DNA from: PoT sp049331405
GTDB lineage: Bacteria > Planctomycetota > Planctomycetia > Isosphaerales > Isosphaeraceae
Length of the DNA stretch: 64,000 nt
Direction of reading: 5' to 3'
NCBI RefSeq assembly: GCF_049331405.1
Contig: NZ_CP186274.1
Location: forward strand, 2,976,001-3,040,000
The notes under the pieces are model-generated. The model was not told the origin of the DNA. It saw only the letters and a program-made list of their open reading frames with translations, and ran no database searches. Positions 15,598 to 25,079 of the stretch are shown here, one piece after another (the stretch's first letter is position 1; each line of letters starts with the position of its first letter). The translations under genes were made by a program, and so were the position numbers.

Positions 15598-16416
15598 TTA
15601 CGTGGTGACGAGGCCGTTGTGCCCGTTGGCGGCCGCCTGGGCCTGGGCGGCGAGCATCCTCGGGCTCGGCCCGTCGTCGATGATCTGTCCGTCTCGCATG
15701 CGGATGATGCGCTTGGCGCACTCGGCGATGTCGTCTTCGTGGGTCACCATGATGATGGTCTTGCCGGCGTCGTTGAGCCGCCCGAGCATGTCCATGATTT
15801 CATGGCTGGTCTTGGTGTCGAGGTTACCCGTCGCCTCGTCGGCCAGGATGATGTACGGGTCGTTGATCAGGGAGCGGGCGATGGCCACACGCTGCTGCTG
15901 TCCGCCCGAGAGCTGCGTGGGGCGGTGGTCGAGGCGTTCGCCAAGGCCGACCATCTTGGCCAGCTCGACCGTCCGCTGCTGCACCGCCTCGCTGATCTCG
16001 CCGTCCCCTTGATAGGTCAGGGGGAGCTGGATGTTCTCGGTGACGGTGTACTGCTGGATGAGGTTATAGGACTGGAAGATGAAACCGATGTAGCGGCTGC
16101 GGACCTCGGAGAGCTCGTCGTCGTTGAGCTGGGCCACGTCCTTGTCACCAAGGATGTACTGGCCGCTGCTGGGGCGGTCGAGGCATCCGAGCAGGTTGAG
16201 CATGGTGCTCTTTCCCGACCCGGACGCGCCCATGATGGCGATATATTCGCCCTGGTAGAAATCGACCGAGACCCCTTTCAGAGCGTGAACGGTCACGGTC
16301 TGATCGGGGCCCTTGCGGCGGCCGAAGAGGCCGCCGCCGCTCGAGTGATGGCCCATGACGTACGTCTTGCGGACGTCGACGAGCCGGACGATGACTTTAC
16401 CGGAACCCTGACCCAT
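15598..16416 (-). CDS. MacB/LolD-type ABC transporter ATP-binding protein
   Basis: This 272-residue nucleotide-binding subunit has Walker A MGASGSGKST, Q-loop FIFQSYNLI, signature LSGGQQQRVAIARSL, Walker B IILADEATGNLD and switch His in VTHEDD. The spacing is that of the MacB/LolD/FtsE family. A 15-residue Gly/Ser/Arg insert (SSGGGLFGRRKGPDQ) sits near the N-terminus. The ATG at 16416 overlaps the adaptor stop codon as TGATG, so the two genes are translationally coupled; a GTG one codon upstream is possible. Confidence 0.93.
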   Translation of the reverse strand: MGQGSGKVIVRLVDVRKTYVMGHHSSGGGLFGRRKGPDQTVTVHALKGVSVDFYQGEYIAIMGASGSGKSTMLNLLGCLDRPSSGQYILGDKDVAQLNDDELSEVRSRYIGFIFQSYNLIQQYTVTENIQLPLTYQGDGEISEAVQQRTVELAKMVGLGERLDHRPTQLSGGQQQRVAIARSLINDPYIILADEATGNLDTKTSHEIMDMLGRLNDAGKTIIMVTHEDDIAECAKRIIRMRDGQIIDDGPSPRMLAAQAQAAANGHNGLVTT

Positions 16417-18311
16417 CACTGTTGGGGACCTCCCCTGCCGCCGCCACCGAAGCCACCGCCGCCTTCACCGCCGCCAGGACCACCGGGGCCGCGACCACCG
16501 CCGCCACCCTTCATCTTCTCCATAATCATGTCGACGTTGCCTTCGGGGACGCCGCGATCAATGAGCATCTTCCTCTGTTCGTCGGGGCTAGCGGCTTGGA
16601 ATTTAGCACGTTGCTCCGGGTCCATTTTACCCATTGCCCCGCCGCCACGCTGTCCTTTTCCGCTCGCTTTCCCCTTACCTTTGCCTTCGGGCCCGCCACC
16701 CTTGCCGGCGGCGCTAGCGGCCGGCGGGCCGCCGGGGACGCCCGGGATGTCGGACTTGCCCTTGGGGGCCGAGCCCCATTCCTTCTTCGCGCTGTCCTTG
16801 CCCGAGCCGAAGGCCTCGCGCTTCTCGTCCTCGCTCATGAGCGAGGTCGGGTTCAGGGCGACGAGGTCGCCGGTCTTGAGGCCCTCACGGACCTCGATGT
16901 GACGATCGTTGGTCGTGCCGAGGACCACGTCGCGGAAGGCATACGAGTCGCCGGCGCGGACGGCGATGTGATCCTTACCTTTATATTGGAGCACGGCCTG
17001 GACGGGGACGCTCAGCACGTTGTCGAGCTCGGCCACGAGGATCTCGACCTGGGCGGTCATGCCGGGACGGAGCCCGCTGATCCCCTTGTCGATGGTGACG
17101 TGGGTCGTATAGACCTTGATGTCCGAGCTGAAGAAGCTCGAGGGGTCGGGCAGGGGGGCGACGTCTCGGACGGTGCCGGTGAGCACCTGATCGGCGAAGG
17201 CGTCGACCCGGACCCTGGCCCGCAGGCCGGCCGACAGGCGGTCGATCATCGACTCGTGGACCTTGACGTTCACCCGCATCTGGCTGATGTCGGGCAAGCT
17301 GAAGATCTTCTGGCGCTCGCGGACCGCGGCGCCTTCCTCGATCTGGGGCTGGGAGCTGCCGCCGAACCGGTTCGGGTCGTTGGCGTAGACGACCAGGCCG
17401 TCGTCCGGGGCGTACAGCATGCAGTTCTTGATCTGGACTTCCAGCTTGGCCTGCTTCTTCTTCTCAAGGTCCCAGGTCTGCTCCTTGGCGAGTTCGTCGG
17501 AGCGGGCCTTCTCCACGTCGCTCTTCAACTCCTTGACCGTCTTCTCCTTGGTGAAGTCGATGAGCACCCGGTGCTTGGTCTGGGACTGTTCGAGCGAGAA
17601 GTTCTTCTGCTGGAGCGAGACCTTATCGGCGAGGTTCTGGGCGATCGAGACATACCCCTTGGCGAGCATGCGGTTCGACCACTCGAGGCGATCCTCGGCC
17701 CGCTTCCGCTCGGCGTCGGCCAGGGTGATCTCACCCTTGACCGTCTGCTGCTCCTGGAGGAAGACGCCTTCGACGTATTCCTTGACCGCGATCTCCGCGA
17801 CTTCGCGGGTCAGCTTGGCGTTGAGGTAGGCGGCCTTGGCCCCTTCGGTCGCGATGACCTGGTTGGTCAGCGAGTCCTTCAGGGTGGCCGAGTCGAGCTC
17901 GCAGACGAGCTCGCCCTTCTTCACTGCCTTGCCTTCCGGCACGATCATGATGATCGTCGTCGAACCTTCGACCTGGCAGTAGACGTCCTTATTCTGGGCG
18001 CTCTCGAGGCTGCCACGCTCGACGACCGTGACCGGAAGGCTGGCCGGTCGCACTTCGTAGGCGATGACCTCGGTCTTCGCCGAGGCGAAGAGCTTGGTGA
18101 TCGACTTGTTCACGCTCGGGACGCCGAGGAAAGCTCCTACCCCGGCGACCCCGATCGCGACCAGCACGACCAGCATGACCATCTTACCGATTGATGACTT
18201 CCGTCGGCCGGACCGTTGGAGTTCGGGCAGCTCCCGGGCCGGCACCGAAGGTGTTGTTGTTTGCGGGGGCTGCGGCTCCGTTGCCGGAGGAGTCTGAAGG
18301 GAAAAGTTCAC
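16416..18311 (-). CDS. MacA/HlyD-like periplasmic adaptor of the ABC efflux operon
   Basis: This 631-residue adaptor has a cytoplasmic N-tail rich in Pro/Thr, a TM anchor (MVMLVVLVAIGVAGVGAFLG) and barrel-sandwich halves (VVERGSLESA; IVPEGKAVKKGELVCELD). A very long alpha-hairpin (about residues 150-310) follows, then MLYAPDDGLVVYA, a beta-barrel (MRVNVKVHESMIDRL) and a membrane-proximal domain. A C-terminal Gly/Lys-rich extension of about 130 residues includes DPEQRAKFQAASPDEQRKM and ends in poly-Gly. The GTG start at 18311 is chosen because GGGAGG lies 6 nt upstream. This makes the gene overlap the preceding TolC-like gene by 128 nt in another frame. An ATG at 18332 is the alternative. Confidence 0.85.
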   Translation of the reverse strand: MNFSLQTPPATEPQPPQTTTPSVPARELPELQRSGRRKSSIGKMVMLVVLVAIGVAGVGAFLGVPSVNKSITKLFASAKTEVIAYEVRPASLPVTVVERGSLESAQNKDVYCQVEGSTTIIMIVPEGKAVKKGELVCELDSATLKDSLTNQVIATEGAKAAYLNAKLTREVAEIAVKEYVEGVFLQEQQTVKGEITLADAERKRAEDRLEWSNRMLAKGYVSIAQNLADKVSLQQKNFSLEQSQTKHRVLIDFTKEKTVKELKSDVEKARSDELAKEQTWDLEKKKQAKLEVQIKNCMLYAPDDGLVVYANDPNRFGGSSQPQIEEGAAVRERQKIFSLPDISQMRVNVKVHESMIDRLSAGLRARVRVDAFADQVLTGTVRDVAPLPDPSSFFSSDIKVYTTHVTIDKGISGLRPGMTAQVEILVAELDNVLSVPVQAVLQYKGKDHIAVRAGDSYAFRDVVLGTTNDRHIEVREGLKTGDLVALNPTSLMSEDEKREAFGSGKDSAKKEWGSAPKGKSDIPGVPGGPPAASAAGKGGGPEGKGKGKASGKGQRGGGAMGKMDPEQRAKFQAASPDEQRKMLIDRGVPEGNVDMIMEKMKGGGGGRGPGGPGGGEGGGGFGGGGRGGPQQ

Positions 18312-21090
18312 GGTATGCCTCCCATTCGTCATACGGCAAGGTGCCGAGGTCTCGTAGTAGGGCGAGCCGACCAGTCTCGTAAGTCAACCAAGTGTTAACG
18401 AGCGTATTCTCGAGGGTGAGCAACTGATTCTGGAAGCTGATGAGGTTACTCGTCTGGGTCGCCGCCAGGCTGGCCTGGGCGACGCCGCCACCGCCACCGC
18501 CTTGCTGCTGGGGCGGGGCGATGATCTGCTCGAACGCCTGGTCCTTCTGTCGGATCGTGAGCACGAGATTCCGCTTCGCAATCTCGTAGTAGATGTAAGT
18601 CGACTGCAGGGTACGAACGTCGCCGCGTAGGCCGATCTTCAACTGGTCTTCGGCGACCTGCAAGGCGCGGCGCTGACGCTGATAGTTAATCAAGGCCGCG
18701 CGGAATTGGTTTCGTTCGTTCATGCGGACGAGAGGCAATTCCGCGTTGAGAATGAGTGAGAATTCCTTGGCCTGGCTGAGGAAGGCGAACGGGTTCGACG
18801 TCGTAGGGGGGGTGACGAACTGGTTGGTCAGCGTGACGTTGAACACGCCCTTCAGTGCGTTTGCCTGCACCCGGATCTGACGCCAGAAGTCGTAGAGCTG
18901 GGCCCGGGCATTCATCAGGTCGAGGCGATGCTCGAGCCCGACTCGCTCCGCGGCAAGGAGGACGTCTTCAAGCTCATCCTCATTATCCGTTTCTTTTTTG
19001 TAGACGGCAAGCAGCGATCTGCCGTCGATGACCACGTCTTCCAAATCGGGGAGCCTGCCGACGATCGAGGGCAGATCCTCGAGCTTACGCTTGGCGTCTC
19101 GCTGCCAGATGTCGATCTCGTTGAAGGTTTTCTTGAACTTCGCGGTCAGGGCTCGGTCCAGGATGATGGGCACGTCCGGCGGCAGCCCGAGCTGGAGCTT
19201 CAGGGAGTCGAGCGTATTGCGGTAGGCGAGCTTGTCCTGGACGAGCGTGCGACGAGCATTCTGAACCTGATTATCCACCTGGTCGAGCTGAAGTTTCGTC
19301 AAACCCGAAGATTCGCCGAGGATCAGCTCAGAGTACAGCTTGTAGAGTTGCTCGAACGCGGCCAGGTTCTTGCGATCGTTCTCGATCTGCTGGATGTCCT
19401 GGACGACGTTGAGGAACCCGGTGACCGGGTCGGAGTTGCCGCCGCCCGAGAAACCCTGCGTGATGCTGGTGCCCGGGGTCGAGAACGAGCCGCCCACGAG
19501 CGTGGCCACCACGAACTCCTGGCGGAACTTGGCGAAGGCGCGGACCTGATAGAGGAGGTCACGCTCGGCCTGGGTCAGCGGCTCCAGTGTGACGGCCCGT
19601 CCGCCGCCGCGGAGGAACGGCTGCACGAAGGTCAAGGGGAGCGACGACTGGACGCTCGGCTGCTTCGAGTTCTTGCCGATGAAGTTGAAGACGACCTGGT
19701 TGGCGAACCCTAGGAGGAGCTGGCCGCCGGTGCTGAAGACCTTGCCCACGCCGGCCACGGTCCCGATGCTGAGATTCGAGGCCGGGAAGCCGGTCGCCCT
19801 GGTGGCATAGTTGAAGTTGTTCGGGGGATTCGAACCCGCGAACCCGCCCCCGCCGAGGGCACCGCCCGTTGGGACGTTCGATCCCGACCCGAACGGCGAG
19901 ATCCCGGTCGGCCCGATCGGCGATCCCTTCTGCGCGGCCCCCGTCAAGGGCGAGAGGCCTGCGTAGAACTGGGGCTGGAAGGCGAAGCGCTGGAGGGTCA
20001 CGGCGAGGCTCGCCAGGTACAGCTGCTCGAGCTGGAACTGGTACACGCGGGCATTGATCAGGCCGAGGACGAAGGCCTGCTCGATGGTCAGCTTGTAGGG
20101 GCGAGAATCTCGAGCCAAGCCCGCAGCCTCCGCATCGTCGAAGTCGATCTCGCCGGGGACGAGGATCCCAGCCATTTCGCTACCAGCCGCCTCGGACGCC
20201 TGATACTCTTCGGGAGTGAGGTCGGGCCTGGGGTTGTCCGGCGCCGAGAGGTCACGATCCCTCGGATCGGGATCCATGCCGACCGGTGGCGTGCCGACGT
20301 CCCTCGGGCGTCGCGACTTCACCTCTTCCTCCTCCACCGGCTGTGCGGTCACCGGCGCGGGAATACCCGTCTCCTGGAAGGCGGCGAGCTGCACCGCTCG
20401 ATCCAGCTTTCCATTCTTGGCCTGGGGTGGAGTCGAGGTTTCCGGACGAGGAGGAGTCGAGGTTGGCGCTCCCGGTACGTTTGTAGGCGATGTTTCCCCG
20501 GAGGCCGGCCCGGAATTCCCATCGGAGCCGAATGGCGAGGGGGAACTCGGCGGAGGGAGCGGAGGAGCCGTGGACGTCGGCTTCCCGTCGGTGTTTGGTT
20601 TCGCGCCCGAGTTGGGCGGGCCGTTGGCCCCGGGGGCCACGTCATCCTCGTCCGGATGGGGCCTCGGGTCGCGTCGGGGTTCGTCGGGCGGCGAGGGCTG
20701 GGCCCCCGCGGCGACCTCGCCACGCTGCCAGGCGTCCAGGAGGTCGAGGTAGCCGGTGCCTTCCGCCGGCACGAGGAGCCGGTTGTCCGGCCACTGCGGG
20801 ACGGGGGAGAGGGCCTGGGCGGCGTAGTCGTCCGGCGGGGCCGGCGGCACGTCGGGATCATAGGGGTCCGCGAAGCGCGACAGCGCCGGCGGGTCGATCG
20901 AGAAGAGGTCGATCCGCCATCTCGGATCCCGGCTCTTCTCGAAGATCGCTTGCGAAGCGTCCTGGTTCGCCCACTCGCGGAAGAATTCGCGGGTGCATCC
21001 CGCCTGGGAGCACATGGCGAGTATGGCGATCAGCAGCTTGCATCGATGCGAGAGGCGCGGGGATGGTGACGAGAACGCGCTGGCATTCAT
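18184..21090 (-). CDS. TolC-like outer-membrane efflux lipoprotein with a long disordered N-region
   Basis: This 968-residue protein begins with a signal peptide and lipobox-like LAMCSQAGC (Cys about residue 31). Residues about 110-300 are Pro/Ser/Asp-rich and disordered. The C-terminal 600 residues contain the TolC helical repeats: TIEQAFVLGLINARVYQFQL, LPLTFVQPFLRGGGRAVTLE, and LDQVDNQVQNARRTLVQDKL. The last block ends in TGRLALLRDLGTLPYDEWEA. Normal TolC proteins are about 450-500 residues. It is the first gene of the operon feeding the adaptor, ATPase and permease. The start ATG 21090 has GAGG upstream. Confidence 0.85.
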   Translation of the reverse strand: MNASAFSSPSPRLSHRCKLLIAILAMCSQAGCTREFFREWANQDASQAIFEKSRDPRWRIDLFSIDPPALSRFADPYDPDVPPAPPDDYAAQALSPVPQWPDNRLLVPAEGTGYLDLLDAWQRGEVAAGAQPSPPDEPRRDPRPHPDEDDVAPGANGPPNSGAKPNTDGKPTSTAPPLPPPSSPSPFGSDGNSGPASGETSPTNVPGAPTSTPPRPETSTPPQAKNGKLDRAVQLAAFQETGIPAPVTAQPVEEEEVKSRRPRDVGTPPVGMDPDPRDRDLSAPDNPRPDLTPEEYQASEAAGSEMAGILVPGEIDFDDAEAAGLARDSRPYKLTIEQAFVLGLINARVYQFQLEQLYLASLAVTLQRFAFQPQFYAGLSPLTGAAQKGSPIGPTGISPFGSGSNVPTGGALGGGGFAGSNPPNNFNYATRATGFPASNLSIGTVAGVGKVFSTGGQLLLGFANQVVFNFIGKNSKQPSVQSSLPLTFVQPFLRGGGRAVTLEPLTQAERDLLYQVRAFAKFRQEFVVATLVGGSFSTPGTSITQGFSGGGNSDPVTGFLNVVQDIQQIENDRKNLAAFEQLYKLYSELILGESSGLTKLQLDQVDNQVQNARRTLVQDKLAYRNTLDSLKLQLGLPPDVPIILDRALTAKFKKTFNEIDIWQRDAKRKLEDLPSIVGRLPDLEDVVIDGRSLLAVYKKETDNEDELEDVLLAAERVGLEHRLDLMNARAQLYDFWRQIRVQANALKGVFNVTLTNQFVTPPTTSNPFAFLSQAKEFSLILNAELPLVRMNERNQFRAALINYQRQRRALQVAEDQLKIGLRGDVRTLQSTYIYYEIAKRNLVLTIRQKDQAFEQIIAPPQQQGGGGGGVAQASLAATQTSNLISFQNQLLTLENTLVNTWLTYETGRLALLRDLGTLPYDEWEAYRELFPSDSSGNGAAAPANNNTFGAGPGAARTPTVRPTEVINR
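18318..18323 (-). promoter_or_regulatory. Shine-Dalgarno inside the TolC-like gene
   Basis: GGGAGG, 6 nt before the GTG at 18311, lies within the coding sequence of the upstream TolC-like gene. It is the reason for placing the adaptor start at GTG. Confidence 0.6.
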
Positions 21091-21535
21091 AAGAATCGCC
21101 TCGGAACATGCGGGATCGCGGAACATCCCTCGATCACTACGACGTACGCCTTGGACTCTTTGTCTCGAGTCGCCGGGCATGACACTCGGCAAGCCCGGCG
21201 TGGGTCGGTCGTGCTCCCGATCGGGACCGCAGTCGGGAGATCCATCCCACGTCGGTCATTTCTATCGGATCTGCCGGTCGTAGAGGTTGAGCCGAAAAGC
21301 CGTCCGGCCATTCGAGGTTAAGTCGCGTTATGGACGGATTGGATGGAGTCGGACGGCTCGGCGGGCCGAAATTTCCCACGTCGTCGGATTCTCTCGGCGG
21401 CGTGCGGATTGCGTCGATACGTCTCCAGGAATGAGCGATCGGCGTCAAGGATTCCGGCGGACTGTTCGCTGCGTGCCACGTTGAATCATCCGCAGCGACG
21501 ATCTGACGACATCACGAGGGAGGAGGGAGTCTCCA
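21091..21535. other. Divergent intergenic region
   Basis: 445 nt between the TolC-like gene and the FG-GAP gene. No credible ORF or RNA is seen; promoters for both directions are expected. A purine-rich GAGGGAGGAGGGAG immediately before 21536 serves as the ribosome-binding site of the FG-GAP gene. Confidence 0.5.
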
Positions 21536-24172
21536 ATGCGGTTAAGTCATCGCGAGATTCGATCGTCGGCGGCCCGCCGACGTGCGGCCCATAAGCCGGT
21601 CATACAGACCCTGGAAGAGCGTTGCCTGTTCGCCATCGACCTGGGTTCCACGGCACCCCCGACCCTCCCGAACATCGCCTCCACCCCGTTTGGCGTCGAG
21701 CTCGCCGGCGGCCTGGCGAACGGCGGCGCGGGCTGGACCGTATCCGACGTGGGCGACGTGACCGGGAGCGGCTTCGACAGCTTCCTGATCTCGAGCCCCA
21801 CGGTGACGAGCAACACCTCGTCCCCGTCGCTCGGCAGCGGCACGGCCACGGTCTACCTGGTCTTCGGCTCGTCTTCGGTCAATTCCAGCACCCTTGATTG
21901 GCTGCTCAGCACGGCGGATCAGCGCGTCGGCGACCTGACGCAGCTCGGCTCGGCCTCGCAGACGAACCCGATCAGCGGCAATGCCGGCTATGCCTTCAAC
22001 GGCATCACCATCACCACCGCCTCGCAACCCGGGTCCCAACTCGGGGCCTCGGTGGCGGCCGTGGGCGATATCAACAACGACGGCTTCCAGGACTTCATGA
22101 TCGGTGCCCCGGGCGGGACCGACGTCAACGGTGCCAATCCCGGCACGGGCCGGGCCTACCTCATCTATGGCGGCTCGAACCTCCCGAACGTCGCCAACCA
22201 CGCGTTGAACCTCGACAGCCCCGGCGGCTCGAACGTCAACGTCGTGACCTTCGTCAATAACGCGATCGGCTCTGGCACGGGCCGTTCTGTGGGCGGCGTG
22301 GGCGACGTCATCACCGACGGCATCCCCGACATCGCGATCGGTGCCCCCACCGCGAGCATCGCCTCGTCGGTGAACACTGGTGCCGTCTACCTCGTCTCTG
22401 GCGCGGTGCTGAACTCGGCCCAGACCTCGACGATTCAGCTGCAGAACGTCGGGCAGACGAACGGCCCGGCGGGTGCCATCCTCCTCGGTGCCAACTCCCT
22501 GGATCAGACCGGCTTCGCGGTCTCCGGTGCAGGCAATACGAACGGCGGGATCACCTCGGGCAATATTTCGATCGACGACATGCTCATCGGTGCCCCCGGG
22601 GCCTCGGCCAGCACCGGCCGCGCGTACCTCATCGACGGCGCCTCCGACTTCACGTCGCTGGCCACGACCCTCAACGGCATCAACGTCATCCAGCTCTCGC
22701 AGGTCGGCAACACCGTGCCGGGTGCGATCATCAACGGCACGGCCCCCGGCGACCTCACCGGCTTCTCCGTGGCCCAGGCGGGCGACTATAACCAGGACGG
22801 GTTCGCAGACGCCCTCATCGGCTCCCCCGGCTTCCAGTCGAGCCGAGGCCAGTCGACGGTCCTCTACGGCGGTGCGAACGGCATCTCAGGCACGTTCTCC
22901 CTCTCGAGCCTGCCGACCGGCCAGCTCAGCGTCAACTTCATCGGTGCCAACACAGGCGACCTGGCGGGCTACTCGGGCACGCAGGTCGGACAGATCAACT
23001 CCAACGTGTCGGCCGGCTTCATCGCCATCGGTGCGCCGGGCTACAGCAGCGGGCAAGGTACGGCCTACCTGATCCCGTACAACATCGGCGAGCTCACCGG
23101 CAACTTCTCGCTGAGCGTTGCCGAGCAGCAGCCGATCGCCGGCACGCAGATCTTCATCACCCAGCCGACCGGCGGAGGCACCTCGCCGGCGTTCCTCGGT
23201 GCGTCGATCTCCGGCCGTCCCAACCAGACCGGCAAGGTCACGGCCGACAACGACACCCTGGCCGACCTGATCATCGGTGCCCCCGGGTACGCCGCGACCT
23301 CCTCGCGGTCGTTCAATGGCGGTGCGTTCATCCTCGAAGGCCAGTTCATCCCAATCCAGGCCCCGATCAACACCGGGATCACCACGCAGATCGGCGTCGG
23401 CCAGCCCTTCGGTCCGTTCATCGTCAACCCGACGGCTCCGAACACGCTGTCCATCTATGTCTTCAGCAACGCCTCGCTCAGCCCGACGTTCGACCCTGTC
23501 ACCGACATCGACCCGACCACAGTCACGGTCAATGGCGTGGCCTTCCCGAACGCGACCATCGCCGCCGACCCGGTGGACGAGAACAACGACGGCATCCCCG
23601 ACGCGATCATCACGGTCACGCCGCGGTCGTCGATCGGCCTGAACTCGGCCAACTCGACCTTCACCATCCGCGGCCGGACGCTGGCGAGCAGCGACAACGC
23701 CAACAAGTCGTGGAGCGGCACGACGAGCATCACCGTCAGCTCGACGCCGATCGTCCCGACCGGCCCGGTGACGACCTCGAACAACGTCGGGTTCGTCTTC
23801 CCGACGAGCTATAATCCCCAGTTTGGCGTGAACCAGGCGGTCCCCTCGATCGCCCAGCTCTCGGCCTACAACTACATGGCGATTCCTCGGGCCGCCGCCC
23901 TGAATCAGTACCTCCCCTCGAGGGCCTACCAGGAGCGGATCCGGAACTACTACACCCCCAACAACAAGACCCACTACACGCGACAGGTCGAAAACCTGTA
24001 CGGGGTCAAGTATCGCGGCACCTTCACGCTACCCAACGACGTGGGGACCCGCGGCAACAAGCTGAAGCCGGGCAAGGTGATCCAGTTCACCCACAAGGTC
24101 CCGGTCGTCCCGGCCTACCGCCAGACCGAGCGGTACGTGCCGACTTCGCAGAAGCGAGTCCGGCTCGGTTGA
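21536..24172 (+). CDS. FG-GAP / integrin-alpha-like beta-propeller surface protein
   Basis: This 878-residue protein has an Arg-rich N-terminus and the export-type motif IQTLEERCLFAID (residues 23-35), related in position and form to the motif in the matrixin gene. About seven FG-GAP repeats follow, each with a D-x-[DN]-x-D/N-G-x-x-D calcium loop (DINNDGFQDFMIGAPGG; DYNQDGFADALIGSPGF; DNDTLADLIIGAPGY). Residues about 620-760 form a beta-sandwich-like segment with DENNDGIPDAIIT. The final 110 residues are basic and Tyr-rich (YQERIRNYYTPNNKTHYTRQ), unlike the acidic propeller, and may bind the cell surface. A strong Shine-Dalgarno site precedes ATG 21536. Confidence 0.85.
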   Translation: MRLSHREIRSSAARRRAAHKPVIQTLEERCLFAIDLGSTAPPTLPNIASTPFGVELAGGLANGGAGWTVSDVGDVTGSGFDSFLISSPTVTSNTSSPSLGSGTATVYLVFGSSSVNSSTLDWLLSTADQRVGDLTQLGSASQTNPISGNAGYAFNGITITTASQPGSQLGASVAAVGDINNDGFQDFMIGAPGGTDVNGANPGTGRAYLIYGGSNLPNVANHALNLDSPGGSNVNVVTFVNNAIGSGTGRSVGGVGDVITDGIPDIAIGAPTASIASSVNTGAVYLVSGAVLNSAQTSTIQLQNVGQTNGPAGAILLGANSLDQTGFAVSGAGNTNGGITSGNISIDDMLIGAPGASASTGRAYLIDGASDFTSLATTLNGINVIQLSQVGNTVPGAIINGTAPGDLTGFSVAQAGDYNQDGFADALIGSPGFQSSRGQSTVLYGGANGISGTFSLSSLPTGQLSVNFIGANTGDLAGYSGTQVGQINSNVSAGFIAIGAPGYSSGQGTAYLIPYNIGELTGNFSLSVAEQQPIAGTQIFITQPTGGGTSPAFLGASISGRPNQTGKVTADNDTLADLIIGAPGYAATSSRSFNGGAFILEGQFIPIQAPINTGITTQIGVGQPFGPFIVNPTAPNTLSIYVFSNASLSPTFDPVTDIDPTTVTVNGVAFPNATIAADPVDENNDGIPDAIITVTPRSSIGLNSANSTFTIRGRTLASSDNANKSWSGTTSITVSSTPIVPTGPVTTSNNVGFVFPTSYNPQFGVNQAVPSIAQLSAYNYMAIPRAAALNQYLPSRAYQERIRNYYTPNNKTHYTRQVENLYGVKYRGTFTLPNDVGTRGNKLKPGKVIQFTHKVPVVPAYRQTERYVPTSQKRVRLG

Positions 24173-24204
24173 TCGAAGCCTCGGCTTCGATACCGGAATC
24201 AGAG

Positions 24205-24242
24205 ACGGCCGTCCTTCGCCCCTGCGAAGGGCGGCCGTTTCA
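24205..24242. terminator. Bidirectional hairpin terminator
   Basis: A 15-bp stem with one G-T wobble (ACGGCCGTCCTTCGC at 24205-24219, GCGAAGGGCGGCCGT at 24224-24238), loop CCCT, then TTTCACATTTT. It separates the convergent FG-GAP and GNAT genes. Confidence 0.85.
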
Positions 24243-24253
24243 CATTTTGCGGA

Positions 24254-25066
24254 TCAGGCCCTTTCGAGGAGGTAAGTGGAGACCTCCTCCCCCTCGGATC
24301 GGAGCGTCTGGCAGGCCACGGCGCGATAGCCCGTCGCGAAGGCGGCGACGAATCGCTCGCGGACGGCGAGCCGCCACTGTTCGGCCAGGTCGGGGCGTCG
24401 TGAGCGGAGGGCTCCGATATCGGCCGGGATCTCCAGGAGAACTCGGGGCGCATCGCTCGATCGGACGCCATCGACGACCTTCTCGCCGTCTCTCGTGCCT
24501 GTGAGGATCAGCCTGGGAAGCGCCTCGAACTCGTCAGGTTCGAGCGGCGACCTCGGCTCGGCGTTCAGCTCCCACTCGGCGATCAGGCGGTCGGTAGGGA
24601 CGCCCGCGTTGAGGGCGTCGGTCCTGGGTCCGTACATATCGTCGATGTAGCGATGGGCGGTGGCCCCGAGCTTGTCGAGATTGAACCGGGCGTTGCCGGA
24701 TCGGAGCGGATCGAACGCCCAGGCGATGAGGTCGATGCCTTGCTCGAGGGCGTAGGCCCTCTGCGCCTGCTTCAGGCGGTTCCCGAGGCCGCGAGACTGC
24801 TGGCCGGGGACGACGCCGGTGAGCTGAGAGTAGAGGCAGAGGCGCCCTTCCGAACGGCCGAGGAATGCGAAAGAGAGCGCCGCCGCCTTGCCGTCGGGCA
24901 GGAAGGCGCCGAGGACGAGGCCCCCGTGGAGCTGCGCCCCGACGAGCGTGGCGATGGGGACGATGTAGCCTGGATCGGCGATGCCCCAGGCGAGTCTTTG
25001 CGCCTCCTGGCAGGCGAAATAATCGGCCGGGCTCTCAGCCTTTCGGATCGTGATGTCGTCGCCCAT
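24254..25066 (-). CDS. GNAT acyltransferase (COG3375-like), predicted amino acid N-acyltransferase
   Basis: This 270-residue protein begins with a GNAT-like region (TIRKAESPADYFACQEAQRL). It continues through LYSQLTGVVPGQQSRGLGNR, an acyl-CoA pyrophosphate-binding GxxxxGLGxRL variant, and IDLIAWAFDPLRSGNARFNL, which is characteristic of the COG3375 family. The last 90 residues form a separate domain. In Geobacillus kaustophilus, as I recall, a related GNAT is the succinyl-CoA:D-amino acid N-succinyltransferase encoded with an N-succinylamino acid racemase and an M20 deacylase. The same trio occurs here: the gene is last in the cluster, 13 nt after the M20 gene. The acyl donor and amino acid preference are inferred from context. 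Confidence 0.78.
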   Translation of the reverse strand: MGDDITIRKAESPADYFACQEAQRLAWGIADPGYIVPIATLVGAQLHGGLVLGAFLPDGKAAALSFAFLGRSEGRLCLYSQLTGVVPGQQSRGLGNRLKQAQRAYALEQGIDLIAWAFDPLRSGNARFNLDKLGATAHRYIDDMYGPRTDALNAGVPTDRLIAEWELNAEPRSPLEPDEFEALPRLILTGTRDGEKVVDGVRSSDAPRVLLEIPADIGALRSRRPDLAEQWRLAVRERFVAAFATGYRAVACQTLRSEGEEVSTYLLERA

Positions 25067-25079
25067 CGCCGCAATTGCC

